Origin: Xenoacremonium recifei
Lineage: Eukaryota; Ascomycota; Sordariomycetes; Hypocreales; Nectriaceae
NCBI GenBank assembly: GCA_012184525.1
Contig: WOFQ01000009.1
Location: 496,001 to 560,000 of the forward strand
Direction of reading: 5' to 3'
Length of the DNA: 64,000 nt
Part shown: positions 23,451 to 33,753 of the stretch, piece by piece
Numbering within the stretch: the stretch's first letter is position 1
How the letters are laid out: every line of letters begins with the position of its first letter
Position numbers and translations under genes: made by a program
Notes under the pieces: generated by a model
Told to the model about the DNA's origin: nothing
Databases searched by the model: none
Seen by the model: only the letters and a program-made list of their open reading frames with translations

Positions 23451-23604
23451 ATCAAGTTGGACTTAAGAAACTCGACCCCGCGTTTATCTACCTATCCTTC
23501 GCCAGCAACAGCAAGCGATATCCATTTGAGTTCTTATCTTCGCAACAAGAAGCCTCATCAGCTATTCAGACATTAACCCAATTACCTTGTGTCATCTAAC
23601 AACC

Positions 23605-24765
23605 ATGACGGCCAAATCACTCGACAATGTTCAGGCAGTATCCATGTCCGAGGAGGAGCGGAAGAGTGGCAAGTATTTGCCTGAAACACTGATCAAGGTG
23701 TTGAACGCGATGAATCAAGATGGGCTCGTCGTCTTAAAAGATGTGATCCCTGTCGATATCATTGATGACCTCAACGTCAAGATGTGTGAAGACGCGGAAC
23801 GTATGCTTAAAGACCCAAGCCAGGAATTCAACCATGGAGTTCGATGTGAGTGATTTTCCATGTCAGATGCTATTTGGGGGCTATAGTGCTGATGCAGTAA
23901 TGTCAGCAAACATCCTGCAGCGGCCGCCGATCACTGAGCCCAAGTACATGCACAAAGAGATTTACTTCAATCCCTTTGTGCTTCAGCTTGCCAACGCGTA
24001 GGTCAAGAGATTCAGTGCGAAGGTTACTGGCCCTGTTCGGTTAATATGTTTATGCACTCAGTTACCTGGGACACCGACCTGTTTGGAACTGGCTGACGGC
24101 CAACAATGCTCTTGGCCAGACTGGAGGAATGCGACAGCCGGTGCACAAGGACGGTAGCTTTAACCACCCCTTGTTTCCGTATTACTTTATTGCCAATATT
24201 CCCTTGTGTGATTTCAACATTCACAACGGTGCAACTGAGTTCTGGCTTGGTTCGCACGCCCATACAACCTACCTTGATCAACAGATCGGTGCTACACCAG
24301 AGTCTGTTAAGCCTTATGTAAATGCCACCCTGGGCGGCCGCATTCCCCCGGTTACCGAAGAGGCCAAAGAGGCACGAAGACTGGTCAGGGCTCCGATCCA
24401 GCCGGCTTGCAGTCGAGGCGATGTTATGATTCGCGATCTTCGAACCTGGCATGCTGGCATGCCTAACATGAGTGATTCGCACCGAATCATGCTAGCTCTG
24501 GGATATCAGGTATATCAAAGAGGGAAAATAATTTTGGACAAATGATGCTAATCATTCACTTTAGAGTCCTTACCACCCTAACTACAAGTTGAGGGTACAC
24601 CTGCCCTTTTCCCAACGGGGCTTCTTCTTGGAGAATGCTGGAGAGTCTGTAGAGGTTCGAGCTCAGTGGTATTCGGATGAGGAATTGGCGAAAACCAAAG
24701 CGGACACGATCTTCGTAACTCGTCCTGATTACCTATACGAGGAGGCCTCGATGCTCGCTGCTTAA
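23605..24765 (+). CDS. PhyH-type Fe(II)/2-oxoglutarate dioxygenase
   Basis: Four exons (23605-23845, 23907-23997, 24062-24509, 24565-24765) with introns of 61, 64 and 55 nt give 326 aa. The 2-His-1-carboxylate iron triad is visible as His139 and Asp141 (QPVHKDGSF) and His241 (RTWHAG); Arg252 (DSHRIML) sits where the 2-oxoglutarate carboxylate is usually held. The N-terminal VLKDVIPVDIIDDLN segment is the usual start of the fold. All residues needed for activity are present. No targeting signal is seen, so a cytosolic enzyme is likely. The substrate is unknown; the neighbouring NCS1 permease suggests a transported nitrogen heterocycle or related small molecule, which is inference only. Confidence 0.88.
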
Positions 24766-25757
24766 CGCGTTTCACCGAAATTGGACTTGAAATGGTCCTA
24801 AAACTTTGACTTCTATGTATAAGGATTGAAATTTAAATACAAATACCCCCCAGATTGTGTTTGGGGTTTTTACCTTCCAAGTTACAAGGAAATAGGAATT
24901 TGTGTGATTTATTGTCCCACCATGATATGATGCATTGATCCTTTAGGAGACGAAGTCGAATGTCTATCCAACTAGGAGCATATCATCACTGCTAAAGCCC
25001 TCGGGCTAAGTCAGAAGAACTCTCGCAAAGACTGTGAGCCTTGCGGTGAAGTTCATAATAAAACTAATAATAGTATGGCCGTATCAAATTTAGTTTTCTA
25101 TCAAGGACAAGAGATATTTAGCCCGGCTAAGCACGTCAAATTTATCAAAATTTTCGGTGAGGTTCAAGAGACATAACAGCTTGGTTTCTCCCTGGATAGA
25201 AACACAAATGACTTCTAGCATATCAAGACACAACTGAGAGAGTTTCCAGCATGCTCGAGGCCAAGACTATTATAGAGACGCAGAACATATAAGAGGTCAT
25301 TCTTTCACGAAACTCAGTTTTAGAGACATAACTCCATTTCTGTTGTATACAGTCCATTCAAGACGTATAACACCTTCGCTTAACTAAGAATATTCATCAT
25401 TAAATACTAACCAAAAGGGATTGAACTCTAGCTGCAAAACTCTTCACAAGGTGATCAACCTTGATCTCCGATACGGAACATATCAAACAAGAATGCATCC
25501 AAAGTGCCCTTGAAGATAACTTTTATATTACCGAGGTCAAAAAGGCTGTGGTAGAACTAGGCACTTAATCTCAGGTGGAATGCCTGTACCGCTTTATGTT
25601 ACCCGAAGAGAGGTTTAGAGACACTTAGCTTTCCATCTTGAAGCATCACATATCTTACTATATGCTCCCTTCTCTATAACGTACAATAACGTACAAGTAC
25701 AAACACTGTACATGCCCCCTTTATCATATAATACAGTCATTTTCCTCCGCTCCCAAC
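24766..25757. other. AT-rich 1-kb spacer, no gene
   Basis: Lower GC than the flanking conserved genes, with no frame worth reporting. The 10-bp word GAGACATAAC occurs twice (25168 and 25323). This spacer borders the accessory module on its right side, as the 15.6-18.2 kb region does on the left. Confidence 0.5.
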
Positions 25758-26959
25758 CTACCTCCTCACTCTCACCCGCTCCCTCACTCTATCCCCCCGC
25801 GCACCCGCCTTCGGCGCCGCGGCCTCCAACTCCGCCAACTTGGCCTTCTCCTGCTCCTCCAGCACCCGTGCCATGACAAACTCATCCACGCGCTTCGCAC
25901 CATCGACCAACCCGCCGGCCTCGCTCCTCTGCGCGTCCGCCAGCGCCGCCTGCTCACGGATGCCCGTCAGCTGCGCGCGCCGCTCCTCCGTCATGACCCA
26001 TTCTCGCGGGAACTTGGGCTTCGTGGTGGTGCGGTGGTGTCGCGTGTCCAGCGGGATGTCCTCGAAGGTGTCGGCGGGATCCTTGGCAGCGGCGATCAGC
26101 GTGTCTACCAGGTCGGACAGGTAGCGCTGGTTCTGTGCCGGGTGCTCGAACGACTCGCAACTCATCTTGATGAGCTCTGTCTCGGGGTTGTATCGCGCAC
26201 CGGCGAGCTTCTTCAGCTTGGCGGTCTGCACGGGCGTGAGCTTCAGGTCATCGGGTGCGAATTGCACCACGACTTTCTTCTCGGCCGGGTGGGCTTCGCC
26301 CATGTAGGATGTGAAGCGCCAGCGTAGCACTTGGTCGTCGGCCGGGGGCGTAAAGGGTTTGGCAAGTTCTATGATGTCTTGTTAGTCTTCACCCCTCGGC
26401 TGCGAGGCACAGAGTACGGATGGCACTTACTGGACAGGAGTGGCAGCTCCCAGACAGCCAGTCGTGCATACTGTCGCATCTCTCGTATCTGCTCCAACTT
26501 GGCATGTCCCATGGGCGTCATCTCGTCCTCGTTGAACCCCGTCTCCTCCTCAGTGTTCGTATACGGATCCTCGTCGTCGAACCAGAACGACTGCTTATTC
26601 GGCTTGTCGTTCTCAATCTGGTCCAGCTCGTCCAGCACCTCACGGTATTGCGCCGAGAACCCCCGCGCACCATCCAGCTTGTCCTCCATGTACTGCTCGA
26701 TGTTGCCGAAGCCGCCCGTCCGGGCCATTTCGTCCAGGTACCGCAGCCGTTCCGTAGTGCTCAGCTCAGCAATCTCCTGGTCTAGCTTCTCCATCCGCAG
26801 CGGCGGTAGTTCCTCCTTGCGTGCCCGCTTCCATCGCATCGTCGAGGTGCCAAAGTATCGCTGGGCGATGGCCTGTTGGGCGGGCAGGATCCGGTTCAGC
26901 CGCACCGCCCTGGGGCAGGCCAGCGTGCGTAGCCGCGCGGCGGCTGAGGCTGAGGCCAT
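25758..26959 (-). CDS. RSM24: Mitochondrial small-subunit ribosomal protein mS35
   Basis: Exons 26959-26431 and 26368-25758 (62-nt intron, donor GTAAGT, acceptor CATAG) encode 379 aa. An Arg/Ala-rich mitochondrial presequence (MASASAAARLRTLACPRA) precedes the body. The C-terminal half, including VLRWRFTSYMGEAHPAEKKV and PETELIKMSCESFEHPAQNQ, is the conserved MRP-S28/S35 domain of yeast Rsm24 and mammalian MRPS35. A charged, low-complexity C-terminal tail ends in several Arg/Val pairs. It is divergent from ALG13 with 250 bp between the starts, a likely shared promoter of two housekeeping genes. Confidence 0.88.
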
Positions 26960-27209
26960 TGCGATGTCGCTGCGGGTGCAATGGCTGCGCCGGGTTTGTG
27001 TGTGTCGTCCGGCTTGGTGATGCGATGCGTTGGTGAGCTTCAAAAATTTAATGGACTGAGCAGACGACCCTGGAGAGTATTGCCGAAGATTTGCCAGAGT
27101 GTGAGTACGTACCTTCACTCGTTCACTCACTAGCCGCTACCTATACCTCAACGACACTTCATTCAGCGCATTGCCTCGACTAAAAATAATGGCATAAGAA
27201 TCCTGGAAA

Positions 27210-27893
27210 ATGTCACGAAGCTCGCCTCTTCTTCAGAAGTTTTGCCTCGTCACAGTCGGCGCCACTGTTGGTTTCAGGAAGCTGACTGAGAGCGCCCTGG
27301 ACCCGGAGTTTTGGAGGTTCCTCAGTGCTGAGGGCTTCACTGAGCTCCATATACAATGTGGCCCCGACGCCCCCTGGGCCACCACCAAGCTCGCCTCCTT
27401 GAAGAATGAGGTTCCTAAAGGGCTTATTATCGAGGTCTTTGATGTACGGAAGAATCTGGCCGAGGAGGAAATGACCCTTTGCAAGCCACTTTCTGGGAAA
27501 CGCGCTGAAGGAGTCATCATCTCCCATGCTGGTTCGCCTCCCACTTCACCTCCAACATACACCATAAACTAATGGAAAACAGGTACTGGAACAATTCTCG
27601 ATGCCTGGAAGCTCGGAATCTCCCTGATCGTGGTCCCAAACAACGAGCTCATGGACGACCACCAGACTGAAATGGCCGAGCACCTCGCCAAGGAGGGATA
27701 CGGCACCATGAGCAATGGCAGCGTCGCGGATCTCAGGGAAGCTATCGCTAAGGCTGGGCTTCTGCGGGAAGAGAACAAGACACGCTGGCCTGCTAATAGC
27801 GTTGGATCACAACCCAACGCGAAGTTGCGGCTTTGGGATATCGGCCTCGTCGACATAGCTTGCGAGGAGGACTCCCAGATGCAAAACGACTGA
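27210..27893 (+). CDS. ALG13: UDP-GlcNAc transferase catalytic subunit ALG13
   Basis: Soluble catalytic partner of membrane protein ALG14; together they add the second GlcNAc to the dolichol-linked oligosaccharide on the cytosolic ER face. Two exons (27210-27531 and 27583-27893), 210 aa, with the join restoring VIISHAGTGTILDAWKLG, the UDP-GlcNAc binding core shared with MurG/GT28 enzymes. KPLIVVPN-type sequence (ISLIVVPNNELMDDHQTEMA) follows. The 51-nt intron has the uncommon donor GTTCGC but a good branch (ACTAAT) and acceptor. Its length is normal for fungal Alg13. No membrane segment, as expected. Confidence 0.93.
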
Positions 27894-28141
27894 GCGTAGA
27901 TCTCGATTTGAAGCGTATTTAAAAGACGAGTCTACTCCGTGTAGGAGGCGGATATTGTCAATCATCTGTGGCGTTTGGGGATATTTCGGCAGGGACCTCA
28001 TTTAGCAGGATTTGGCGCATCAGGCACATTTACACAAACACATATCTGAAGTCAGGGACAAAATCATGGGAATGTATTTTGCTTGCAGATCATCACACGT
28101 CTTTTCATAGGATTCAGCGCTCTACTCTAGTCATCGTGTAT

Positions 28142-30049
28142 CTACGGGAGGTTCTGCACACTCCAAATCTTCACCGTCGCATCGCCACCAGCACTGGCAA
28201 TCTTGCCGCTGTCGATCCAACAAATGCCGTTGACTCCATCCTTGTGCGTGTTTGCGGCCTTGATACGCTTTCCTTGCAGCTTCTTCTCCAGGCACCAAAC
28301 AAAGACGTTAGTATCAAGACTACCGCTGGCAGCATATGCGCCCGTGTCGTCCCACGCAATGCAGGTGACTCTGGCTGTGTGCGCCGACCAGCGGTCTGCC
28401 ACAACCTCCCAGCTGCTTGTACTGTAAACGTAGATCTTGCCCACACTGTTGCCAGCAGCTAGATGAGTACCGTCCTTGGAAAAGGCGAGAGCGGAGATAG
28501 TTCCCGTGGGATTCGTCAGCGCCTTCAGCTGCTCAAGGCTTCCGCTTGAGCTTGATTTGTAAATGCGCACTGAGTTTTGATCCGCACCGATTGCGACGAG
28601 GTTTCCAAATGCGGCGATAGCACCAGGCGTGCAGTCGAGAGATTGCTCCTTCAGTAGCTTGCCATCCGAGTATATGGAGACCCCTGAATAGGTAGCCACA
28701 AAGACGATACCGTCAGCCGCACTTGCGCCCTTGGGCTGAGCTGGTAACTTGATGGAATCTCCAACGAAGGTCTTGGCCGACTCATCGATGGTCCTCAACG
28801 CGTCATCCCAGCCCGCACTGTAGACCTTTCCAGGGGTAGAGGCAAATTGGGAGATCTGGTTCGTATGAGGCTGTCCATCAACCACGGTGGCCAGGCCAGA
28901 CTTGATGTCCCAATGACAAATACGACCATCGAAGCTGCCAGACCAGAGTTGAGTGCCCTTGCCGTCGGTACCAGGGCTTAACGCGGTGACTGCTTTCGCG
29001 TGGCCTTGTACGATTCTGACGGGATCGGCTTTGCCCTCGTTGAGATATATGAGATCGCCGGCAAGATTAATGCTGATTATGAGACCGTCGCTCCGGCCGT
29101 GGGGGATGACGACGCCAACCTGTTGGTCACTGATGCTGACAGCGTCTCCAAATTTCCAGCTTTGGATGACATTGCCCGAGTCAACGTCCCAGAGCACCAC
29201 CGTCTGATCAGCACTGGCAGTCACAAGCTTTTTTCCATCTTGCGACCATGAAACAGCGAAGATAGTTCCGCGGTGCTCTCCCTCCCCGATTGTCTTCGTT
29301 GGCTCGCCCGTCTTGCCGTCGTAGAATTGTATCCGCTTGTCGGCACCAACGGTTACCAGAGTAGACCCGTCAGGCGAGTATGAGGCTCCAAACACAAAGC
29401 CGGTGTGTTCCGTGCTCTTGAGGTTGAACTTGTAGGGGGCGCCGTGGTAGAAGACCATGTTGCCGTCGTCGCCCACCGTCGCGGCGCGGAAAGGCCGCTG
29501 CTGCTTCATGGCAACGGCATTGACCGACTTGGAGTGGCCGATGATTTCACCAACTGAGTTTCCGCTGTCGGCAGTAATGCATCGTCCAAACTGCTCGCGC
29601 CCATCACCAACCGCGATGATGCGCTGTGAGTCGCCGTCCCAGGCGATGTCTTTCAGGGCACCGGAGAGAATGCCATATTCGCCTCGGGTCGATTCGATAC
29701 TCTCGGGTTCCCAGACCTTGAGCATACCGCTGGCATCACCGCTGGCCACCTTGAAGCCATTGGGCGCAAATCGAGCACAAGTTGTGGGAGCGGTGTGGCC
29801 GGTGTATTCTTTGCAGTCGGCGGGGTTGTCGATGGATCGGACGAAGATTGACTTTCCGGACTATACGCGATGGATAACGGTCAGCTCCAGAGCAGTTCTG
29901 ATGGCGCAATCCAAACACTGAGCTCCCGAACTCACAGCATAAGCTATGCGCTGGCCCTTGGAATCGGTGGATAGCTGCGTTGCCTGGCCTCTGGCAGTTG
30001 CGGGAGCCGCAGCCAGAATCTTGTCGATGGTGATGGAGGGGGCAGCCAT
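28142..30049 (-). CDS. AIP1: Actin-interacting protein 1 (WD40)
   Basis: Exon 1 (30049-29936) and exon 2 (29860-28142) around a 75-nt intron give 610 aa, the usual size for Aip1/WDR1. The protein consists of repeated WD-type blades in two arrays; clear examples are SGDASGMLKVWEPES, SADQTVVLWDVDSG, SGSFDGRICHWDIKSG, SGSLDTNVFVWCLEK and the final SAGGDATVKIWSVQNLP. Aip1 works with cofilin to disassemble actin filaments at cortical patches. The splice joins QRIAYASGKSIFVRSIDNP, conserved in the family. It is convergent with ALG13. Confidence 0.93.
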
Positions 30050-32059
30050 GGCGAGAGAGATGGACAGATCCAGCTGCGACTGCTCTGGGGCAAGAAGCAA
30101 GACTTGAGGAGAGGAGGAGAGGGAGTTGAAGAGTAAGATGGTTGTTTTGAAACGTGGGGTTGGATTATGCTAAGATAGACGGCGGTTGGAGGGGCAGTCT
30201 GGCAGGGCAGGCGCAGGGCAGGTGGTACGTCAGTCAGCCTTCCATTTTGGGAGCTGCCCAAGGAGAGGTCCAGTAGCGGGGCAGCAGCTCAACACCAAGA
30301 CTTACTTATATACAAACTTGGAGCTCTGGACTCTTCAGCATCAACAGCTGGGATTGCAATATGTTGTCTTTGTGCTTGACAAAGGAAGACGCTCGGTGTA
30401 TCCCACGCATGCATCTTGAGCATCCCTACTGCTTCTTATGCTTCTCATCCGGTGTCTGCCTGGGGAGCCCGTTTCATCGTCGTCATCGCCAGGCATCAAG
30501 AAGAGCTATCCGTCAGAGCTCTTCATGCTTTTACAGTGACATGCTGACGAGTGGTCTTGGGTGTCTGACAATGAGTGCAGCTCAAAGCATGGGCTAGCTT
30601 CCAATTCTTGGGCAGCTCCCAAGGGCTCGGCAAACAAGCATACACAACCTTGACCAACATCCGTGTTGACCCAGAACTCGCTGTCTTATACATGGCGTTA
30701 TGACCGGAATGTGCAGTCGAGCTCAGCGAACGCCGAATGGCCAGAGATCTCTCCAGACTCACCTCGACGATCTCCCATCTCCCCAGCCAACGGTGGCGCA
30801 CAGCCCTCACAACATGCAATTTCGCTCGCAATCAATGCGGCAAGCCACCGAGACACGGCACGGAGGCCACACCCCCGATGTCCGACGTTGCACTGCGCTG
30901 CACAACCTTTCGTATTATCGAGGAGGTGTGGCCGTCTCACTCACAAACCTCAACACCCGGTCTGGGGTGATTATCATCATCTCGAATCCTCTCGGATCAT
31001 CGCTCTCGCAATCCCCATCTGCGGCAACTCAAATCTCCCCCAGCTGGCTCGGAAGAAGCAAATCTGCATCACGACTCAGGCCCGGCCGTCTTGGCGGATA
31101 TTAGACTTAGCTTTGGCCAGTAGCTTCATCGGCTGCTGCCGGGGGACGCTGCAGGGACGCCTCCATCCAGGGGTCAACCGCCAATCACAGCAAGCCCAGC
31201 CCAGGCCCAAGCTCGCGCTCAATTTCGAGACAGGGCGTGTAAGCCAAGGTTATTTCGCTCTGGGTCACAACCGGCGGCGAGCTGAGCATGGGAAGAAAGT
31301 GAGGCCCAAAGACACTCGCTCAGGGGAAGAGCATCACAGTCAGTCCGTCAGTCAGTCAGCCAGCCACACAACGCTCAGCTGGGACAACGAATGGCTACGA
31401 CGACACGGTAGCTACTGCAAATGCAAACTGCAGGCGGAAGGGCTCAACTGCACCGTGACATGGCGCCACTCGATACCCTCGCCAACAAGGCTGGCCGGCA
31501 AGCTGGCCCCTGGATCTCGCCTCGCTCGCTCGGGGCCAACCCAAATTGCATGGAGCGTCGGCTAGCTCACCTCACCCGCGTTGTCCTGAGCCCGCCCGCC
31601 GACCAGATGGCTGCATTTCTGGTCCTCGGATCCCTGCTCCGTCTCCCGTCGTGTCTCTCGCCGGCCCCGGTCTCAGGTCACATTGCATGAGTGTTTGTTG
31701 GACCTGCTCAGGTGTTGGTGGTGGCTGCTGCTGCTGCTCTCTGCTCTACCCCAGGCAGGACGGACGGAAAGCTCTTGTGTTGTCACCCGTGCCTGTAATA
31801 TTAATAAAACTTGCCTCCCCTCCTCCTCCTCCTTCTTTCTCTTCTTCTCTCTCGAGTCTCGACTGCCCCATTCCGTTCGTTGCATCTGTCCTGCCGTTTC
31901 GAGGCCCGTCGAACAAACAAAACCCAAAGGAAACGTCTTCGTCTCCTCCGTCGCTCGCTCATCTCTTCATCAACAACATTTGCATCCGCTTCTCATCGCT
32001 AGACGATTCATCGCTGTTTCTTGGATCCCCATCACTTACACTAATACACCACCGTCACC
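30050..32059. other. 2-kb GC-rich spacer and long C/T-rich leader
   Basis: Divergent region between AIP1 and the cell-wall protein gene. Contains a CAGT/CAGC-rich stretch around 31338-31370, a TATA-like TAATAAAA at 31802-31809, and a C/T tract at about 31814-31850 that probably lies in the leader of the downstream gene. A 300-codon frame here lacks coding character. Confidence 0.5.
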
Positions 32060-32782
32060 ATGAAGTTCATCCTGCCTCTTGCTCTCCTCGCCCTCGGCGC
32101 CTCTGCCCAGAGCACCACCGAAGCGGCGGCTGCTGCTAGCACCAGCTGTGCCGCCGACTACATTGTCACTCAGTGCCTCGAGACTGAGAACAAGAAGGTA
32201 CGTGACACTCCAGTGCTCTGTTCGAGTCATCATCTTGCGTTACGTGATGTGGGATGACTGTCCCCCTCCGCCATACACACGAGGTCTATGTTTAGAAGGC
32301 AACATGCACTAATACGAGCATCTTCAGTTCGACGCCTGCGGCTCGACCGACTACGACTGCCAGTGTGCCGCCCAGCAGGCCATTGCCACGTGAGTCCCTG
32401 TCCCTGCATCACCGCCTCTCGCATGCATCCCACTAACACGCTGCTTCCCAGCTGCTACAACAACTGCCCCAACGACCCTCGCGCTAGCCAGGCTGAGGGC
32501 CAGGTCCAGATCTACTGCCAGAACGCGTCTCTCTACGGCACTGCTGCCACCAAGGCTACTAAGACCGCTGCCTCGGGCTCTGCCGCCTCGACTGCTGCGG
32601 CTGCCACCACCACGGCGGCCAGCGCCTCTGGCACTGCTTCCGGCTCTGCTGCTGCTACGGCCTCGGGCTCGTCAACTGCCTCGGCTTCCAGCCCCGACAA
32701 GACCAACGCCGCTGCGGACATGATCCGAAACACTGGCTCTGTCCTGCTCGCCGTGGCCGGTGTCGTTGCTGCTGTCCTGTAA
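32060..32782 (+). CDS. CFEM-like GPI-type cell-wall protein, Ser/Ala-rich
   Basis: Three exons (32060-32197, 32328-32389, 32452-32782) with introns of 130 and 62 nt encode 176 aa. A signal peptide (MKFILPLALLALGASAQS) is followed by eight cysteines in the pattern C-x8-C-x10-C-x6-C-x-C-x8-C-x3-C-x16-C, which resembles a CFEM module but with altered spacings. Next comes an Ala/Ser/Thr-rich O-glycosylation region (about residues 100-150). The C-terminus is hydrophobic (TGSVLLAVAGVVAAVL) after a small-residue site, as for GPI attachment. Likely a surface or cell-wall protein of an expressed growth stage; exact role not known. Confidence 0.82.
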
Positions 32783-33753
32783 GAAGTTGTCAAGAGATGT
32801 GGCATTGTAGTGTATGTGGGCAGGGAGGAATGAGGAGGACAAACCACGGGTGTTACTCAGGAGTTTAAACGCACATAATTCGGGTAATTAGGTAATTAAT
32901 CGACATTCCACGTCGTTGGGAGACTGGGCAAAAGCCGTTGGTATTTCCCAGCTGAAACAGGACCGACTACGCCGTGCTTTTTTTTTGGGGTGATGCTCCT
33001 ACAAGTATAGTGATCTACATTGCCTTTGAACGGGGCCTGATGTGCTTGAATAAGTCTATCGAGGTCGTGTTCTCTGCTTCGGAGAGAGCCTTTCACATTC
33101 ATAACATCACTTCAGGTATCAGAGACGCTTTCAGGTGCTTGCTCAAGGTAGGCTTGGTTTTGCCCTTCGTATTCGTGAACCAGCACAGCCAACATCCCAC
33201 CCCGATAGCTAGGCTAAGTATGATATACATGTTTTGTGTGTTTTTCTGTTCCGCGCAAGCCGTATCTCATACAAACACGATCCTCCGCCCCTCGTCTTGA
33301 GGAAGAAAAAGAAAGCAGTCTCGCAATAACAAACACACCGTCGTGGGCCCCCTTTGCGCCGAGCACTGGAAAAAAAGAAATGCACGTCTTCTCTACAACA
33401 GGCAAGAAAGTACGCACGCAAGAAAGCAAGCCGTAAACCATCCACCGACCAGTTTTGACGCCCCTAGTCCTCTGAAATTCTGTGATGCGCGAGACTTCTG
33501 TCCCGATGCAGTCGTCTTTGAACCCCAACAAAACCGCCGCCGAGCCTTCCCGTAGGTGTAAAGAAAAAGGAGTAAAAAGGACAAGGTCATAAGGTGAGAC
33601 TAAAATTGAGTATGTTTGTAAAAGGGTCTTGTGGTCCAAGAAGAGAGGAGAATCCAAATCGAGTGGCAAATGTGATAATGCCATGAGTTGAAAGTTATAT
33701 GTGCGAAGAAGGGGTGAGAGATCGTGGTCTCTCCAGCAAGTCAAAGCAAGAAT
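32783..33753. other. Convergent 3' spacer, no gene
   Basis: Nearly 1 kb between the cell-wall protein gene and the AHC1-like gene. It includes a 9-nt T run near 32977 and A-rich patches. A 176-codon frame on the minus strand has no recognisable features and probably reflects 3' untranslated sequence of the AHC1-like gene. Confidence 0.45.

Larger units (their letters stand above)
22707..23604. other. Shared divergent promoter, NCS1 permease / PhyH dioxygenase
   Basis: 898 bp between the two start codons. No supported gene. The middle part carries a cluster of GATA-factor sites, listed separately, and a TATA element lies near the dioxygenase. Confidence 0.6.

Noticed and set aside
30663..31565. 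300-codon open frame on the plus strand
   Set aside because: Composition is driven by GC-rich, repeat-containing promoter DNA (Ser/Arg/Gln-rich, SQSVSQSAS from a CAGT repeat), with no domain or splice structure, and it overlaps other frames.
33214..33744. 176-codon frame just downstream of the AHC1-like gene on the same strand
   Set aside because: Phe/Ser/Leu-rich composition from T-rich 3' untranslated sequence; no domain.
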